The translations under genes were made by a program, and so were the position numbers. The notes below the pieces were generated by a model that did no database searches, had not been told where the DNA came from, and saw only the letters and a program-made list of their open reading frames with translations. A DNA stretch of 64,000 bases from Siphonodentalium dalli. Taxonomy: Eukaryota > Mollusca > Scaphopoda > Gadilida > Siphonodentaliidae. The stretch covers positions 98,756,707 through 98,820,706 of the forward strand of contig CP136067.1 of assembly GCA_032622095.1 (NCBI GenBank), given 5' to 3'. The stretch's first letter is position 1; every line of letters begins with the position of its first letter. Positions 44,961 to 57,633 of this stretch are shown piece by piece.

Positions 44961-45427
44961 CGCTCAGTTTATGGGCATTACGGGGATGGATCGAGTAGAT
45001 CCATATTTTGAATTTGTCCAGGAGTTTTTGCCGAACCCGTGACTTCTTCGCCACGTATAGTGAATTGTAAGGTGCGCACATTGTTGAACCCGCGATAACC
45101 ACACTAGCGTCGGCGGTGTGCCAAGCGTATAGTGTCAGCCCCGGTCATGACATAACGAGAGGAGCGGATGTACGAAATTCGCACAGAACATAATTTTTCA
45201 AATTTTGTCCGAGACTCTTTTTCTTTTTGGAATCACTGATCGTGACATCTTTGGCTTTTGCATTCATGAATTTTGGGAACTGCTCTTGCATTAAATTTTT
45301 GCTTGTAACCAGATATGGACACTAATGAGGGTGAAGTCGCCAAATTGCCGCGTGGGTGTGATACGCTTACAGTTGTAAACCCTCTGAAAAGCTAGAGAGT
45401 TAATCGAAAAGACCCAAAAAGAATACA
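44961..45427. other. Intergenic, nothing recognised
   Basis: Upstream of the PAN-like exon; no gene is supported. Confidence 0.4.
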
Positions 45428-45769
45428 ACCAGTAGGGCTGAAGGGGTCACTCTCACCAAAAAAAGTGCTGAAGGGTACACAGGATTTTCAAAATGTGCTG
45501 AGGGGTACATAGGGTTTGAAATGTCGTTCTAAAGGACATTCAGTTTCGTATCTGTCATGATTTCTGTTAGAGAATAGTTGTTTACGTTCCAATGAATATT
45601 AAAATGTACTGAAAACAAACTGCTAACAGGCGCCAGACTTTCATAAACACAATTTAAGTAATGGTGTTCGTCCCGATCACAAACCCTGTGTACCCTTCAG
45701 CACATTTTCAAACCCTGTGTACCCTTCAGCACTTTTTTTGGTGAGAGTGACCCCTTCAGCACCAGTAGG
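45428..45769. mobile_element. 324-bp MULE-type MITE with 9-bp TSD
   Basis: The 9-bp direct repeat ACCAGTAGG at 45428-45436 and 45761-45769 flanks an element whose ends are long inverted repeats (GCTGAAGGGGTCACTCTCAC at 45437; inverse ending at 45760). The TIRs extend ~80 bp and hold two copies of 'gtgctgaagggtacac'. The 160-bp centre is unrelated sequence. The 9-bp TSD, terminal G and long TIR fit a Mutator-type MITE. Confidence 0.85.
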
Positions 45770-45905
45770 TCTGCCAGTATGCAAAACCGGGTGGATGGCC
45801 TAGGAATTGCAAAGCAGACCCGTAACGATCAGCAGAAATATGAAAACAAACATACACATACAATCAACAATAAGATAGATGGATATAAGCAAAGGTATAA
45901 CATGT

Positions 45906-45907
<2 letters not shown>

Positions 45908-45951
<44 letters not shown>
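45908..45951. repeat. (TA)n microsatellite
   Basis: A pure alternating AT tract of about 44 bp, not part of a recognised element. Confidence 0.9.
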
Positions 45952-45954
<3 letters not shown>

Positions 45955-47388
45955 TGTAAAATAAATGCTTAACAATTAATACTTTCAAAAGTTTAACAAC
46001 ACAACATTGGAACATTCTTATAATTCAAATGAGTGATGCGCGGCATTAAAAAGAAGAGAAGTTAAAGGAATGACCAAACCCTGAATGCAATAGAGGATTT
46101 GTTATTGTTTTGTACGTATTGTTTACTCCTGTAAATGCTGAATAATGATTAGCGTCCTGGCGCTAGGTTACAGCGACTGTGCTTTCGATTGATTAACAGC
46201 AACCACTGTTAAGCAACGTGCGATGTGATTGGTTAGAATATGCACACATCGACATATATTCCTGGGAAATAACCTATATAAGCTATAGTGATAGTTCATA
46301 ATTGATCTATGCCATTTTTTGGACACAATAGCGATTGGTGTTTTATCACATGAACCAACATTAACGGATTTGTGATATTGTCATAAACAAAAAATTAATA
46401 TAGCATTATTCCAACAAAAACACTGTTAGCCGTTGTTTCAGTGGCGGCTATGACTTCAGATTACCGACTTATACAATATCTGAGCTTGGAATCGCCCCAC
46501 GTCCACAATATTAACAAGTAGTCATCGTTTCCTCTCAGGCCATAATTTACCGTCATTAACCCCTTTAGTAATAAGATTATTTAGACATATTTACTATGAC
46601 CCGTCACCCGCTAGATGCAATGACAACATATATTCAAAATGGCTATGGTGTCTGTGTCGTGACGCAACTGTGTTTGTCGCTTAGAAAATAGACCAGAGGC
46701 TGAGACCAAGAACTTGAACAGTTTTGAGCATTTTGCTTTTCGTTTGTTTGTGCACAATTGAACTACAAAAAGTAAATCGCCAGCTATTACTCTGTCTCTG
46801 TATATAGTGTACAGTAAACGGTGGTCTGCACAAAATCATTACCCAGAGCCGTGTGGTGGGTGGTATTTCACAGGTCAAGAAACTCGTTTTTTTTCGGGTT
46901 TGCATTTTTTTATAGTGTTATGATCTATATAACACATAGCTTACATGCGAAATATATTAGATACATGTCCCAGTGATCATGTTGGCCTACGAAAGTTGAA
47001 GATTTTGATGACCAATCCAATGATTGCAGAGTCTAAGTATGAATGAGAAACAATTTTGATTTGTGGGCTTTAGTATATCAAAGGAATGATCTTAAACCCA
47101 AACGTGTGGACCGATTGTAAAAACACTTAAGGTAGGCCGTGTTCCCACACACACAAACCGTGGACTCAGAGGATTCTATGATAAACCAATTTAGGATTTG
47201 GTTCAGATGGAACCGAATGAGAGTGGATCACAACTACTATATTGGTTCTATGTTGGTATTAGGTTATCAGGTCAACCAAATTTTGAATGTAGTGATATGG
47301 GTTTTGAGAAAATGAACAGGAATATTGAATGTGTTGGAACATTATTGCTTACATATGAGTCAATTTCAGACAACGTGTATCAGGGCAC
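45952..47388. other. Intergenic, nothing recognised
   Basis: No gene or element boundary could be supported. Confidence 0.4.
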
Positions 47389-48152
47389 ATGTGTATTAGT
47401 GTTCGGTCCGAATATTCGAATGTTCGAATATTCGCTCGTAAAAATAAATATTCGAATATTCGAATAATTATTTGACTATTCGAATATTCGAGAATAATCT
47501 CCGGGTAATTGTTTCCTGGTTTGTTATTAGTCTGAAGGTCTGTTAAACGTATAGTCTATTTTCCACTGACCATAAACGAATTAATATGACGTAACTGTAA
47601 CGTTCTGATTTGATTGTCGTCATGATGTCGAAATAACTTATTGGCTAGGTGTAAACCAGACCCTGCTTGCATGTGGTCATAGGAAGCGGACCTACACGTA
47701 TAAGGCATCGTTTTGTTTTGTTTGCGCGTTGTCACTTGTGTGCATAATATGGCGTCAAATTCGAAGAAATCAGATATATGGACTCACTTCACGTTGGATG
47801 CCAAAAATAAAAAGGCAACCTGCAAGCTCAATCCAGATCATGTTCTTAGTTATTGTGGCACTACGACCAACTTGTGGAACCATGCATGGGACATTGACTA
47901 CTTGAACTTCGTAAACAGATAAACTCTTGCTATTAAGATAAAAGACTTTATTTTTTCTCTCTTTTTTTGCGTATAGCATGTGCATGGATAAATATGCTAT
48001 TTCATTAAATAATAAATTGGTTCCAAAATATGTTATCTATATAATTTTATAATGTATCTAAATATTCAAAATACTATTCGAATATTCGCTCGTTATTCGA
48101 ACCGAATATTCGAATACCGAAATCCGTCGAATACCGAACACTAATGTGTATC
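47389..48152 (+). mobile_element. Non-autonomous hAT element with 8-bp TSD
   Basis: The 8-bp direct repeat ATGTGTAT at 47389-47396 and 48145-48152 flanks a 748-bp element. Its ends share TAGTGTTCGG as an inverted repeat, matching the hAT terminal pattern (YARNG). Subterminal regions are full of 'cgaatattcg' palindromes, likely transposase-binding sites. It contains a decayed BED-finger exon and no catalytic domain. Confidence 0.88.
47749..47922 (+). pseudogene. Decayed BED zinc-finger N-terminus of hAT transposase
   Basis: A 57-codon ORF starts at an ATG that gives 'MASNSKKSDIWTHF'. Residues ~9-45 follow the BED-finger pattern: W..F, then 'KATCKL', 'VLSY' and 'GTTTNLWNH'. The second cysteine of the zinc-binding CxxC is gone and the last histidine is not recognisable, so metal binding is unlikely. 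The frame stops at 47922 before any catalytic domain. Its presence identifies the parent as a hAT family with a BED finger. Confidence 0.75.
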
Positions 48153-50824
48153 AACCATAACCCTATAATTAACAGTTCATGCGGTCGACTATGGTTTGTA
48201 TGTGAACGTGAGTGATAAACTGAGGCAAACAACAAAATGTCGCACATGAGAACAAAGTTCTATGAAGCGTAAACGGAGTCCGCGTTGGTATGTAATTTCC
48301 CATGCAACGAATAGAAAGTGTCATTATCGCCCCACCTTAATGAGCGTTGTCAACCAATCGTAAGTAACTAAACAGCGAGCCTCTAACACGACACGTTTGA
48401 TGCACAGTTCATTCAACGTGCCCACGCGTTCAATTGAAATAGAATATAAGAATAGGTTTATCTGAATGACATTGCTTTCGAAGCTCTATTCTAGTCGAAT
48501 AGTTGTAGGAGTTATTGATGGCATTACACCACGGAAACCCGGATAGTATTGTGAAAATTGACGATCAACTGAAACCATACAAAACCTCAATAAGGATTGC
48601 AAGCAAAAAACCGGAATTCTATTCTCGGGATAACAGAGCACACGTGAACGCAGTCATTTGGGGTTATATCGAAACAAAAGAGACAAGATCGATGTATATA
48701 TGGAAGGCCTATTGTTAGGGCCACTTCATAATGGCGTGCTCCGAAAGCGCCAGACATGCGTCATTATTAGCGCACCGAAAGCGGAACACTGCCCACATAT
48801 CATTTGTGTTGTTCACTAATATGTACGAAGTTGTGGCCATTAAACATATGGTCAAATTGCACGCAGTGAATAAGGGACTACATGCGCATCGATACCTCTA
48901 AAGGCAGGTTATGAGTACAAAATCACATTTTCAATTTACATCCAGCATAATATATCTTCACCAAATACGCAATGCCTTAACTTAAATATCCCGATAACAC
49001 CGGCAACATTGTATCGATCATTAACAAAGGTATAACGTGAATTGTAAGGCACACGTTTGGTACCGGCTTAGCGCGTATATAAATTGAATAAATACCATCA
49101 CATCGAATATTGGCATAATATGTATCTCGTGTATCGATAGACACGTCAGTCCATTTGAATTTGAACAAAAAAGAACAACAACAACGGACTGCACATAGAA
49201 CAACTTGGTTACCCGGGGAACCAAAAACTGGTATCCTGGTTTGTCCCAGTAGGACAAAAAATAACATACATGTTTTGGTTCTTCACGAAGAAATCCGAAA
49301 TAAGAACCAAAATGAAGAACTAAACATAAAAATATGTTGCTCTTAAATAATGATCAAAATTAAGTACACAACGTGATTCTAAATTTTGTCCGGAGGGGAG
49401 AACCAAGCTGAGCTCCTTTGGTTCTCTATCTGGTTATCTGGATATAACAAAACATGGAACCATACTTGATTGAAACATGGAACCATACTTGATTCTAATT
49501 ATTTTTCCTGACGGGAAGACCAATCTGAGTTGCTTTGGTTCTCCGGATATTAAAAAGAACATGGAACCAAATATTTCCTTTGGGTTCCCCATTTTGTACA
49601 CTAGATACATTCTATGAAACATCAATTACAATAAGTGCTTGTGAAAACACAGAGATATAGCATTATTCTTTACAAAGTGCATGTAGTTGCATGCTCGACC
49701 ATAATTTTACTATTTCGTGTAAATGCTGGATACTAAGTACATGTAAGTGTACCGGCTAATCAATGATCTAATGTTATGTTCGCATCGAATGTAGCGACTC
49801 CAACCGTTGGGCAGACTGGTACGGGTAGTATATACCAAACTGGATATTTACTTGTCATCGCGGAGGTACAACCCACTACTATACCAGCCTATTGAAGTGA
49901 TGTGTTATATTTGTTGTTGATTAATTTCATGACTTACGTGATTGGTATAAACAATATTTATTTCCAATACAACGCAGATTAATATTTTTACAAAATGCTA
50001 ATGGATAATTATGGATGATTGGAATGGGATGAGACAACAAGCCTATTGTGGTTGTGTTGTAAGTCCTCTCCCAGATCGTACAAATGTCCCGGACGGCATA
50101 AGGCCGTTCGCATCGAATCAGGCGGGAGTTTTTGCTGATATGTAACTTTAAATAACTCGGCGATGAATTTAGTAGACCGCACTCAACAACAGATAAGAAG
50201 AGATAAGATAAAGAAATGGAGTGTGTGTGAATAACCAATTGAAACGAAAGGGCAGTAGTTATATTGAAGAAAGTTTGGGAAGGGGTGGTCAGTAGGGGCA
50301 ATTGGCATAATGATTAAGGCTGTTGAATCTCATGTCGCCACCAGCGTGTCACCATCCCCATTTTGGTCAGCATTTTCAAACGTTTGGCATTTCACGATCG
50401 AAAACAACGACAGCTGGAAATTTGTTGGTCCACCACAGTCTATTTATAGTTGTATTTGTGTTCTCTTTTTTTTGGGGAATTTTTTCTTTTTTGGAATTAT
50501 CCCAAAAAGAAACTTTCCTAGATCCACAACGATAAGCAATATATCAGCATCGTTCCGTACATGATTTATAACATAGAACTACACTCTTAGTATTCGAAGT
50601 GTTGCTACAACACTTCAGGTGTTGTCTGAAATACTTGCGAAGTGCTATCACGGTGACAGACAATGCTTCACTAACACTTATGTAGGTGCGGAACCCAGAA
50701 AACGTCAAAGTGTTATAAGCAACACCCCCGGTGTAGTCTTATAGCAATTGTCAAATGCCGTTTCAATGCTTTCGATTGTTGAAACTGCACTTGTAACGTG
50801 CTATTACCTATTACAATCAAATAG
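48153..50824. other. Intergenic with short internal repeats
   Basis: A ~70-bp direct repeat ('gattctaa'..'gagaaccaagctgagctcct'..'tttggttct') lies at 49372-49440 and 49483-49555. A region rich in 'gtgttgctacaacactt' palindromes lies at 50588-50770. Open frames at 48515-48718, 49927-50301 and 50310-50564 have no recognisable domains. Nothing else is supported. Confidence 0.45.
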
Positions 50825-51560
50825 GATCAATACAGACAGAACTTAACAAACAATATATGCCCAGTTTGCCAAACTGAAACTGAGGACAGATTGCACTTCA
50901 TTGCCAAATGCCCATCATACTGAATGCAAAGAAGTAAATATATGAGCAAAATAGAACATCTCCTCAAAAATAAACTGTGCAACAGTGGAAACCAACCACT
51001 TAAACAACATTAAATACTCACCCAGCTAGTGATTGACTGCACAAAACTCATCGAAATAGATGACCCTACAAACTTACATTGCATTGAAGAAGCAGCAAGG
51101 AACTACATATATTCAATACATACAATAAGAACCAACAAACTGAAAAAGCTATTGACTACAAAGTGATGATGGAAAGATAAGACCACTGTAAGACATAAAA
51201 AACATGTCAAAAAACAAAAACAAATAAACCAATATTTTAATAATTGTAGTCTTTTAAATGTTTTTATCTACCTGTCAGATATTTTAAACAATAGAGCTGT
51301 ACGAGCTACTGAGAGCTAATTGAAGCTCAAAATCACATGTACATAAACATCGCACACAAATTTAAAAAAAACAAAAAAAAACAACAACAACAACACACAA
51401 ACCAAGTGTACATATGTAATGCAATCTTAACCATTACATTTTAACCAATACATCTTACTGTTTCACAACCAAGACTAGGTTTTATATTTATTTTAACCCA
51501 CATGTGGGGTGCTCCTCATAAATAAAGGAGGGATATCCAACACAACAACAACAATATAGC
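50825..51560 (+). mobile_element. Dead LINE (non-LTR retrotransposon) 3' end
   Basis: Near 50855-50925 a frame reads 'CPVCQTETEDRLHFIAKCPSY', the C-terminal Cys/His knuckle that follows the reverse transcriptase domain of many LINE ORF2 proteins. A stop codon follows at once, and other in-frame stops break the remaining ~80 codons. The 3' part is A-rich and contains (CAA)n runs at 51380-51400 and 51540-51556, compatible with a LINE tail. It is a 5'-truncated, long-dead copy; the clade cannot be assigned. Confidence 0.6.
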
Positions 51561-51569
51561 ATTATGCCC

Positions 51570-51840
51570 ATGAGCGTTGATAGAGCACCCATTAAGTTCT
51601 ATAATATTATTCTTTGAAATGTTGGTAGAGCACGATTAAGTGCTCTATTATTACTCCTGAAACTGTTGGTAGATCACTCTTTAAATACTACGATATTACA
51701 CTGTGGTGGATTGGCAGATCATCCGTCAAGTGCTCTAATGTTAAACTTCTAAGTATTGGAAGTGCACATGTTAAGTGTAGGTAAGCACAACAGTGTTTGC
51801 AGTTTGGCTGGGTGGTCAAGTACTCTAATACACCGTTGGT
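51570..51840 (+). repeat. ~45-bp minisatellite, five or more diverged copies
   Basis: The landmark 'gttggtagagcac' (variants) starts near 51576, 51621, 51664, 51709 and 51757, usually with 'aagtgctctaat' after it. Confidence 0.65.
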
Positions 51841-52325
51841 GGGTTGAGATGAAAGAGTTATGTTCTTCGTTCTGAGGACTAGATTATGAAAATTAAGTCG
51901 AATGTGCACACAACGTAACTCAATCTAAATGTCGCTCCCAGCTATTTTTCAAAAGAGCAAAATGTCAAAGTAGACAATCGGCTATTTTACAAGATACGAC
52001 AATGTGTGCATGGTTCATGAGGAAATGTTTGATCGTACATGTAGGACACTTGTTAACATTTATCAATTGACGAGTGACTTTAAGCATTTAAATTGAAGAA
52101 AAATAAATGTATCCAGTGAATGGACCAGTTATCATATACATACAATAACTTGCCTTACGGGTTTTGAAAACGACGAATATATCCAAAACATATTTTGTAT
52201 TTAAACAAAAAAAAAACAGGTATTGCAATCACAGTAAATGTTATTGAAATAAGAATATAACAGACAACATTAGCCCATGTGCAAATGAATGAATCCTCAT
52301 ATTGAGAACATAACATTGGAGTTAT
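51841..52325. other. AT-rich intergenic, nothing recognised
   Basis: No supported feature. Confidence 0.4.
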
Positions 52326-53004
52326 CTAATCTTGTAGTACATGTATATTTATATATTTAACACCAGAAATGCCATGAGTGGCAGGAGTGAAAAACAGAAA
52401 TTTACGAGCGGTTGCAAGCTGCAAGTGAAATTTCATTCCAGCCACTTGTGATATATTTCTGGAATTTTTAAATACAGGAAATAATGAGGACTTGGATACG
52501 AATACGCGATTGATTTCGGGCATATTAACAACATTAGATATGTCGATACATGTAGAAGTTTTGTACAAATATGGATGAATATTGAATTTGAAATCGACAT
52601 TAAAGTAAAGCACGGACACAGTTATGGCGCTGTCCATTATTTGTACACAATTTGTAAAATATAGCTTTTACTGGATCGACTGGTATTGGAATTTTAGGAT
52701 GAATTATCACCCAACTAGAGGGGAACAACAGGTCAAATACACGATTTATCGGTCTACTTTCCCAAGAAATTTCATAACTCTTGCCGCCTATCAACGATAT
52801 ATCAGGCAGTACATACTGTGTGTCGCGAAGTATGTAGATTGATATATCATATCCCAACATAATCCGAATTATTGCGATTTTGTATTCCTTCCTGTCGAAT
52901 TTTCTAAAAACTGACTGACTGTTGAATTTTGGGGTAAGGAGTGACATAATATCGAAGATAACAGCGCCTATGAAGATCACAGCACCTATGATAAAGGATG
53001 ACAT
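52326..53004 (-). pseudogene. Unknown protein-like ORF pair, probably one frameshifted gene
   Basis: A minus-strand frame of 134 codons (53004-52600) overlaps a second frame (52637-52326) by about a dozen codons. Together they could have encoded about 225 residues. The first frame starts with an ATG and a membrane-anchor-like 'FIIGAVIFIGAVIF' segment; both parts have ordinary protein composition rather than repeats. A TATA-like AAATATATA lies about 25 bp before the ATG. A weakly similar, stop-ridden stretch lies upstream at 53090-53240. I do not recognise the family. It may be a broken gene or a chance ORF. Confidence 0.3.
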
Positions 53005-53435
53005 TTTTAGCCTATTATTTGCGGTATATATTTAAAAAAAATTCTAGATTGTTCACGAGAACCCGCATCATAGCAATATTGAACTATCGCCCATTAAGAT
53101 GGGGAAAACAAATGAAAATGTTTTGGTCTATTTTCACAATAATTAATTTTGGGGTGATGGGTGAACTGATCTTACATAATACACGTATTGCAGAGGTTGA
53201 CTTGTTCAGCCTATTATCATATGCTATGTATGTCGCCGCCGTTTCCTAGACTATATCCGAGATCTCAGGTTAAAGCAGTATTGATTTTTATTCCACACCC
53301 ATCTATGCGAGGCACATGTATTCAACGGAATACGAGCCATTGAATACATATTAGTGTATACCTCTAGTGGAATACAAGCCGGAACTATACTTGTTGACGT
53401 TGTCGCCAAGAAAGATCAAGTATACCTTATACATG
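53005..53435. other. Intergenic, nothing recognised
   Basis: The first half may hold a decayed relative of the neighbouring minus-strand ORF; nothing firm. Confidence 0.35.
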
Positions 53436-53460
53436 TAGTTAGGGAGCCCGCATATGTTCC

Positions 53461-53960
53461 ATTTACACTTTTGCGTACAAAAGGTTTGACCCCCTAAAGT
53501 TGGTACCAATAATGGAACATTCTGAAAAACCGATTTCTTAAGTTGCGCATTCCTGGGGTTTAGGGGCTGCTGAACCCCAAAAAGTGCCAAAAATCACTTC
53601 TATTTACACTTCCGCGTACATCGATGAATTTTGGTTTGATGATACTCCTAAGTGTACTGATTAAGAAAACAGAACTTAAGAAAGGGATTTTCCTGGGGTT
53701 TTCAGATAAGAAAGGGGGTCCCATGCTGAACCCCAAAACGTGATTTTTCACTTTTTTTTATACTTTCGCGTACATCCATAATTTTTGGTCTCAAAGTACT
53801 TTGATATATACTAATTATAAAAACACAACTTAAGAAGCAACTTTTCCTGGGGTTTTAAGATAAGAAGGGGGTCATCGGTCACCCCTCAAAACGAAAAAAA
53901 TAACTTTTATTTACATGATTGCATTCGTCCAACGTGCGTGTATGTGCGTACACCCCTGGA
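53461..53960. repeat. Subterminal ~150-bp repeats in left arm
   Basis: A module with 'acacttncgcgtacat', 'aacttaagaa' and 'cctggggttt' is repeated about four times (starts near 53461, 53603, 53758, 53910). The mirror-image set lies at 58980-59480 in the right arm. Confidence 0.75.
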
Positions 53961-54056
53961 ACGTTGCACTATTACAACCAATACATCCCTAAATCGATAC
54001 GCTCAACTTAAGAAATATATATTCATGTCGTTTTCTGATAAGAACGAGACTTGTTA

Positions 54057-54076
54057 CCCCCCCCCCCCCCCCCCCC
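54057..54076. repeat. C20 homopolymer
   Basis: Twenty consecutive C in the left arm; the matching place in the right arm (near 58870) is a broken G-rich tract. The difference points to slippage in one arm only. Confidence 0.9.
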
Positions 54077-55265
54077 AGCCGATCCATTTTCTATAACTAT
54101 AAGTGAGCCAGTTTTATGAAAATTATAGCGGAAAATCTAGTAAAATGTATACAAATGTATATATTTTCGTGAAGCTAAGACATAATGACACTTTTTTGGG
54201 CCAAAATTGAAACTCACCATCCCAGATGGCCACCAAAATGGCCGCCGGAAGTTGAAAATATGACATTTTTCACAAATATCTTCTAGATCAATTCATGCTG
54301 TTTGGAACTGGTTGAGTAATGCAACTTTATATTGTGTTTTGTATGTTAACTGATTATTGGAGCAATTAAATATGTAATTATTGGGGTCCGATCCCTCAAA
54401 AATTCGATTGTACAGAATGCGGTATAAAATTTCACAAAAAAATACAATTGGGATTCTATTCATATTTCAACAAGAAATGAGCAGAACTTTGTAATGTAAG
54501 TGAGGCATATCATTACCTATGAATATTCCAAATCACTGGAACCAAAATTCTTACTTTGGCTCAAAATGGCTGCCAATATGGCCGCCAAAATATGGAAATT
54601 GGTAAATATTACACAGCGTGTCTTGCAATCGCTTACAAGTTGTATTGATGTATAAAATTGGCTATTCTGCATTCTATACATTGAATACTAACATGTCTGA
54701 TGCACCATGGTTAATTGTTACTATTTTCACCAATGACATCGTCAAAAATATTGGACTTTTCTCTAAATAACTTGACATAAATATTGGCAAAAATTAAGTT
54801 TTCAGGTTTGGACAATTTTTTCAGATAAAATATAACTATCTTTGGATTGAAAGGTGTTTATTGCTTTGGTCTATATTAGATGTGTCGCACTACAGTGTTT
54901 ATAGACCAAATTGCTCAAGATGGCTTCCAAAATGTAATATATCCCGAACATTCTCTGCATTATCCGAAAAGGTAGCAAATTGTGACTCACTTGGTTATTA
55001 TACGTGTTAGTTAATTAACTGACAACTACATGTTCTATTCCCAGTTGTCCCAGTTCCGTATGGAGCATGACAAATTCATTTTAAAGTATGTAATTTTGCC
55101 GAGAACCTCTTTTGTGATTTTGGCCATATCTATTGAAAGGAAATGGGCAGAACTTTGAGACAGAACTGAGATGGACCATAATCTTTGGCTATTCTGGTCC
55201 ATTATGATAAAAAAAATGTCAACAGGATACAGTGTGGATGCCAAGATCGTAGCCAGGGAGTTACT

Positions 55266-56913
55266 CTGTGATCATATGTGAGGTGAATAGGTATACAGGG
55301 AGTTATTGTATGTCATGACTGATGTGAGTAGGTATACAATGAGTGACTATATGGTTATGAGTGGGTTGTCCATGGTAATATGCATCTAGGTATACAGGGA
55401 GAGGTCATGGTAAGATGTGAGGTGAATCGGTATGCATGGAGTGACTGTATGGTGTATTATTGTGTATATCCAGTACGGGTGCACCCGGTGTGCCTGTATG
55501 GTCATTGGTGTGGTGTATGTATATAGCTACATGGTCATATATGTGTTGATTATGTATATATGGAGTGACTGTAAGGTCATGGGTGGGATGTACATGCGTT
55601 GTCTGTATGGTCATGGATGGGGTGTGTGATGTTATGGTTACGGGTAATGTGTATAGGTATACATGGAATGACTGTACGGTCATGATTGAATATGAATATC
55701 TGGAGTAAGCTGGGTGGACATTATCGAGCGTGTGGGTACATAGGGAGTGTCCTTGTGGTAACGGGTGGGATGTATATTTATATATCTCGTGTATGTATTA
55801 GCATTGGTGGGTGTATATGGCTTAGCTGTATTATCATGGATGGCGTGTATGATTATACAGTGAATTGCTGAATTGTCATGCGTGAGGTGTATATGCAAGT
55901 ATGGATTGTTTGAGTGGTCGTTTGTGCGGTGTTTTGTATATCTGGAAGGGCTGAATGGCCATTCGTGAGGTTTACATGTATACCTCGAGTGAATTTATGG
56001 TCTAGGGTGGGCTGCATATGTATATCGAGTGGTTATGTGACTATGAGTGTCGAATAGGTATACAGGTAGTGACCGTATGGTTAATGGTGATATGGTTACA
56101 TGTAGGTATACAAGTAGTGACTGTATGCTCATAAATGTAATGAACATATATACAGGGGGTGACAGGCGTATGAGTATACATGTACCTGGTGTTTCTGCTT
56201 GGTGACTCGTGTCGGTATCGTCATGTGTAGGTTATACCAGTACACACACGTGTTGCTTTATTGTCATTGGCGAGGGACATGTGTATATAGCGAGTGGCTA
56301 TATGGCCATGGATGAGGTGCACATGCATACATGGAGTGACTATTCTGACATGTCATGGCTGGGGTGTATTAGTATATCTTGAGTGGCCATTCGGCTATGG
56401 TGTGACAAATAGGGATACAGGGATTGACATGTCCAATGTTGAGGTGAATATGTATACAAGGATTGACCATGATCGTGTATGAATGTTTTGAATAGGTACA
56501 CACGGGGACTATATGGCCATAGGTCAGGTGAAGGAGTATACCAGGTAACATGGGTGAGGGTATGTGTATGAAGCGAGTGGCTATATGGCCATTGGTGATG
56601 TGCATATGTATACCGGAGTGACTTTATGGTCATTGTTGTGGTGTTGATGTTTATATTGATTGTATATTTGACCATGCGTTTGGAGAATAGGTATACAGGG
56701 GACGACCTTATGGCCAATGGTGAGATGAATGGATATACAAGGAGTGACTATATGGTTATGTGTCATGTTTAGGAGTATACCCGGTGTGCCTGCATTGTGA
56801 CGCGTGGCTTTATGGTCATTCGTGGTCATGGGTCAGGTGTACATGTATACAGTGGGTCACTATATTGTTATGTCTGTGGTGTTTATGTATATATGTAATG
56901 ACTGTGTGATAAT
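55266..56913 (+). repeat. Minisatellite block, left side of palindrome
   Basis: About 1.65 kb of diverged units with 'gtatacangg', 'gagtgact' and 'tatggtcatgggtg' motifs; period about 50-60 bp. Confidence 0.8.
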
Positions 56914-56998
56914 GGGTGGCTATCGCTTTCCACGATATGACATGACCTCTCTATTGATTAACATATCCTTGAGTTATTGTGGAAAGCGATAGCCGCCC
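56914..56998. repeat. Central hairpin of palindrome
   Basis: The arm GGGTGGCTATCGCTTTCCAC (56914-56933) is inverted at 56979-56998 with one difference; the loop is 45 nt. It joins the two oppositely oriented minisatellite blocks. Confidence 0.85.
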
Positions 56999-57633
56999 AA
57001 GGTACACATGTACAACCCACCCATTACCCCAGTCACTCCATATGTACATAAACACCACACAAATGACAACACAGTCACCCACGTTATACACGTACATGTA
57101 CTAGTACACCTGATCGTACAGCCCTATACTTGGCAATACCCGTACATACCACAAATGACGATACAGCCACGAGTCACCATGCATGAACACCAGGTATACA
57201 CCTACACCCGACACATGACCATATAGTCACTCTATGTATACATATTCACTACATTCACGATCATACAGTCACTCATTGTATACATATTCACCTCACCATG
57301 GACCATACAGCCACTACATGTATACCTATTCGCCGTACACATGACCATAGAGTCAATCCAAGTATACATATGCACACCACCAATGGTGATCCCTTCCAGA
57401 TATACCAATATCCGCACATACGACCACTCACAGGTTCCATACTTGCCATACTCATACACGCCATCCATGATAATAAATCTACTCCCCATACACCACCAAT
57501 GATAACACATCCACAACATATATAAATATACGTCCCACCGTTACAAACAGGGCACTCCCTTTATACCCACACATCATTCATGACCATACAATAACTCCGT
57601 GTATACCTATTATCATCATCTATGATAATTGAG
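56999..57633 (-). repeat. Minisatellite block, right side of palindrome
   Basis: About 0.64 kb of the same family as 55266-56913 in inverse orientation ('cacccatnaccat', 'agtcactcc', 'tgtatac'). It is about 1 kb shorter than the left block. Confidence 0.8.

Noticed and set aside
47397..47500. Repeated 'cgaatattcg' as a regulatory palindrome cluster of a host gene
   Set aside because: The same motifs occur at the other end of the hAT element inside exact TSDs, so they are subterminal transposon sequence.
49927..50301. 124-codon minus-strand frame
   Set aside because: No domain, signal or splice context, and low-complexity Ser/Ile composition; treated as chance.
53560..53751. 63-codon frame repeated in both palindrome arms (53560-53751 and 59189-59380)
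   Set aside because: Its identity in both arms reflects the inverted repeat; it spans the subterminal tandem repeats and has no start context or domain.
55405..57519. Several 60-125 codon frames in the palindrome core rich in His, Thr and Tyr
   Set aside because: They are translations of the minisatellite, mirrored on the opposite strand.
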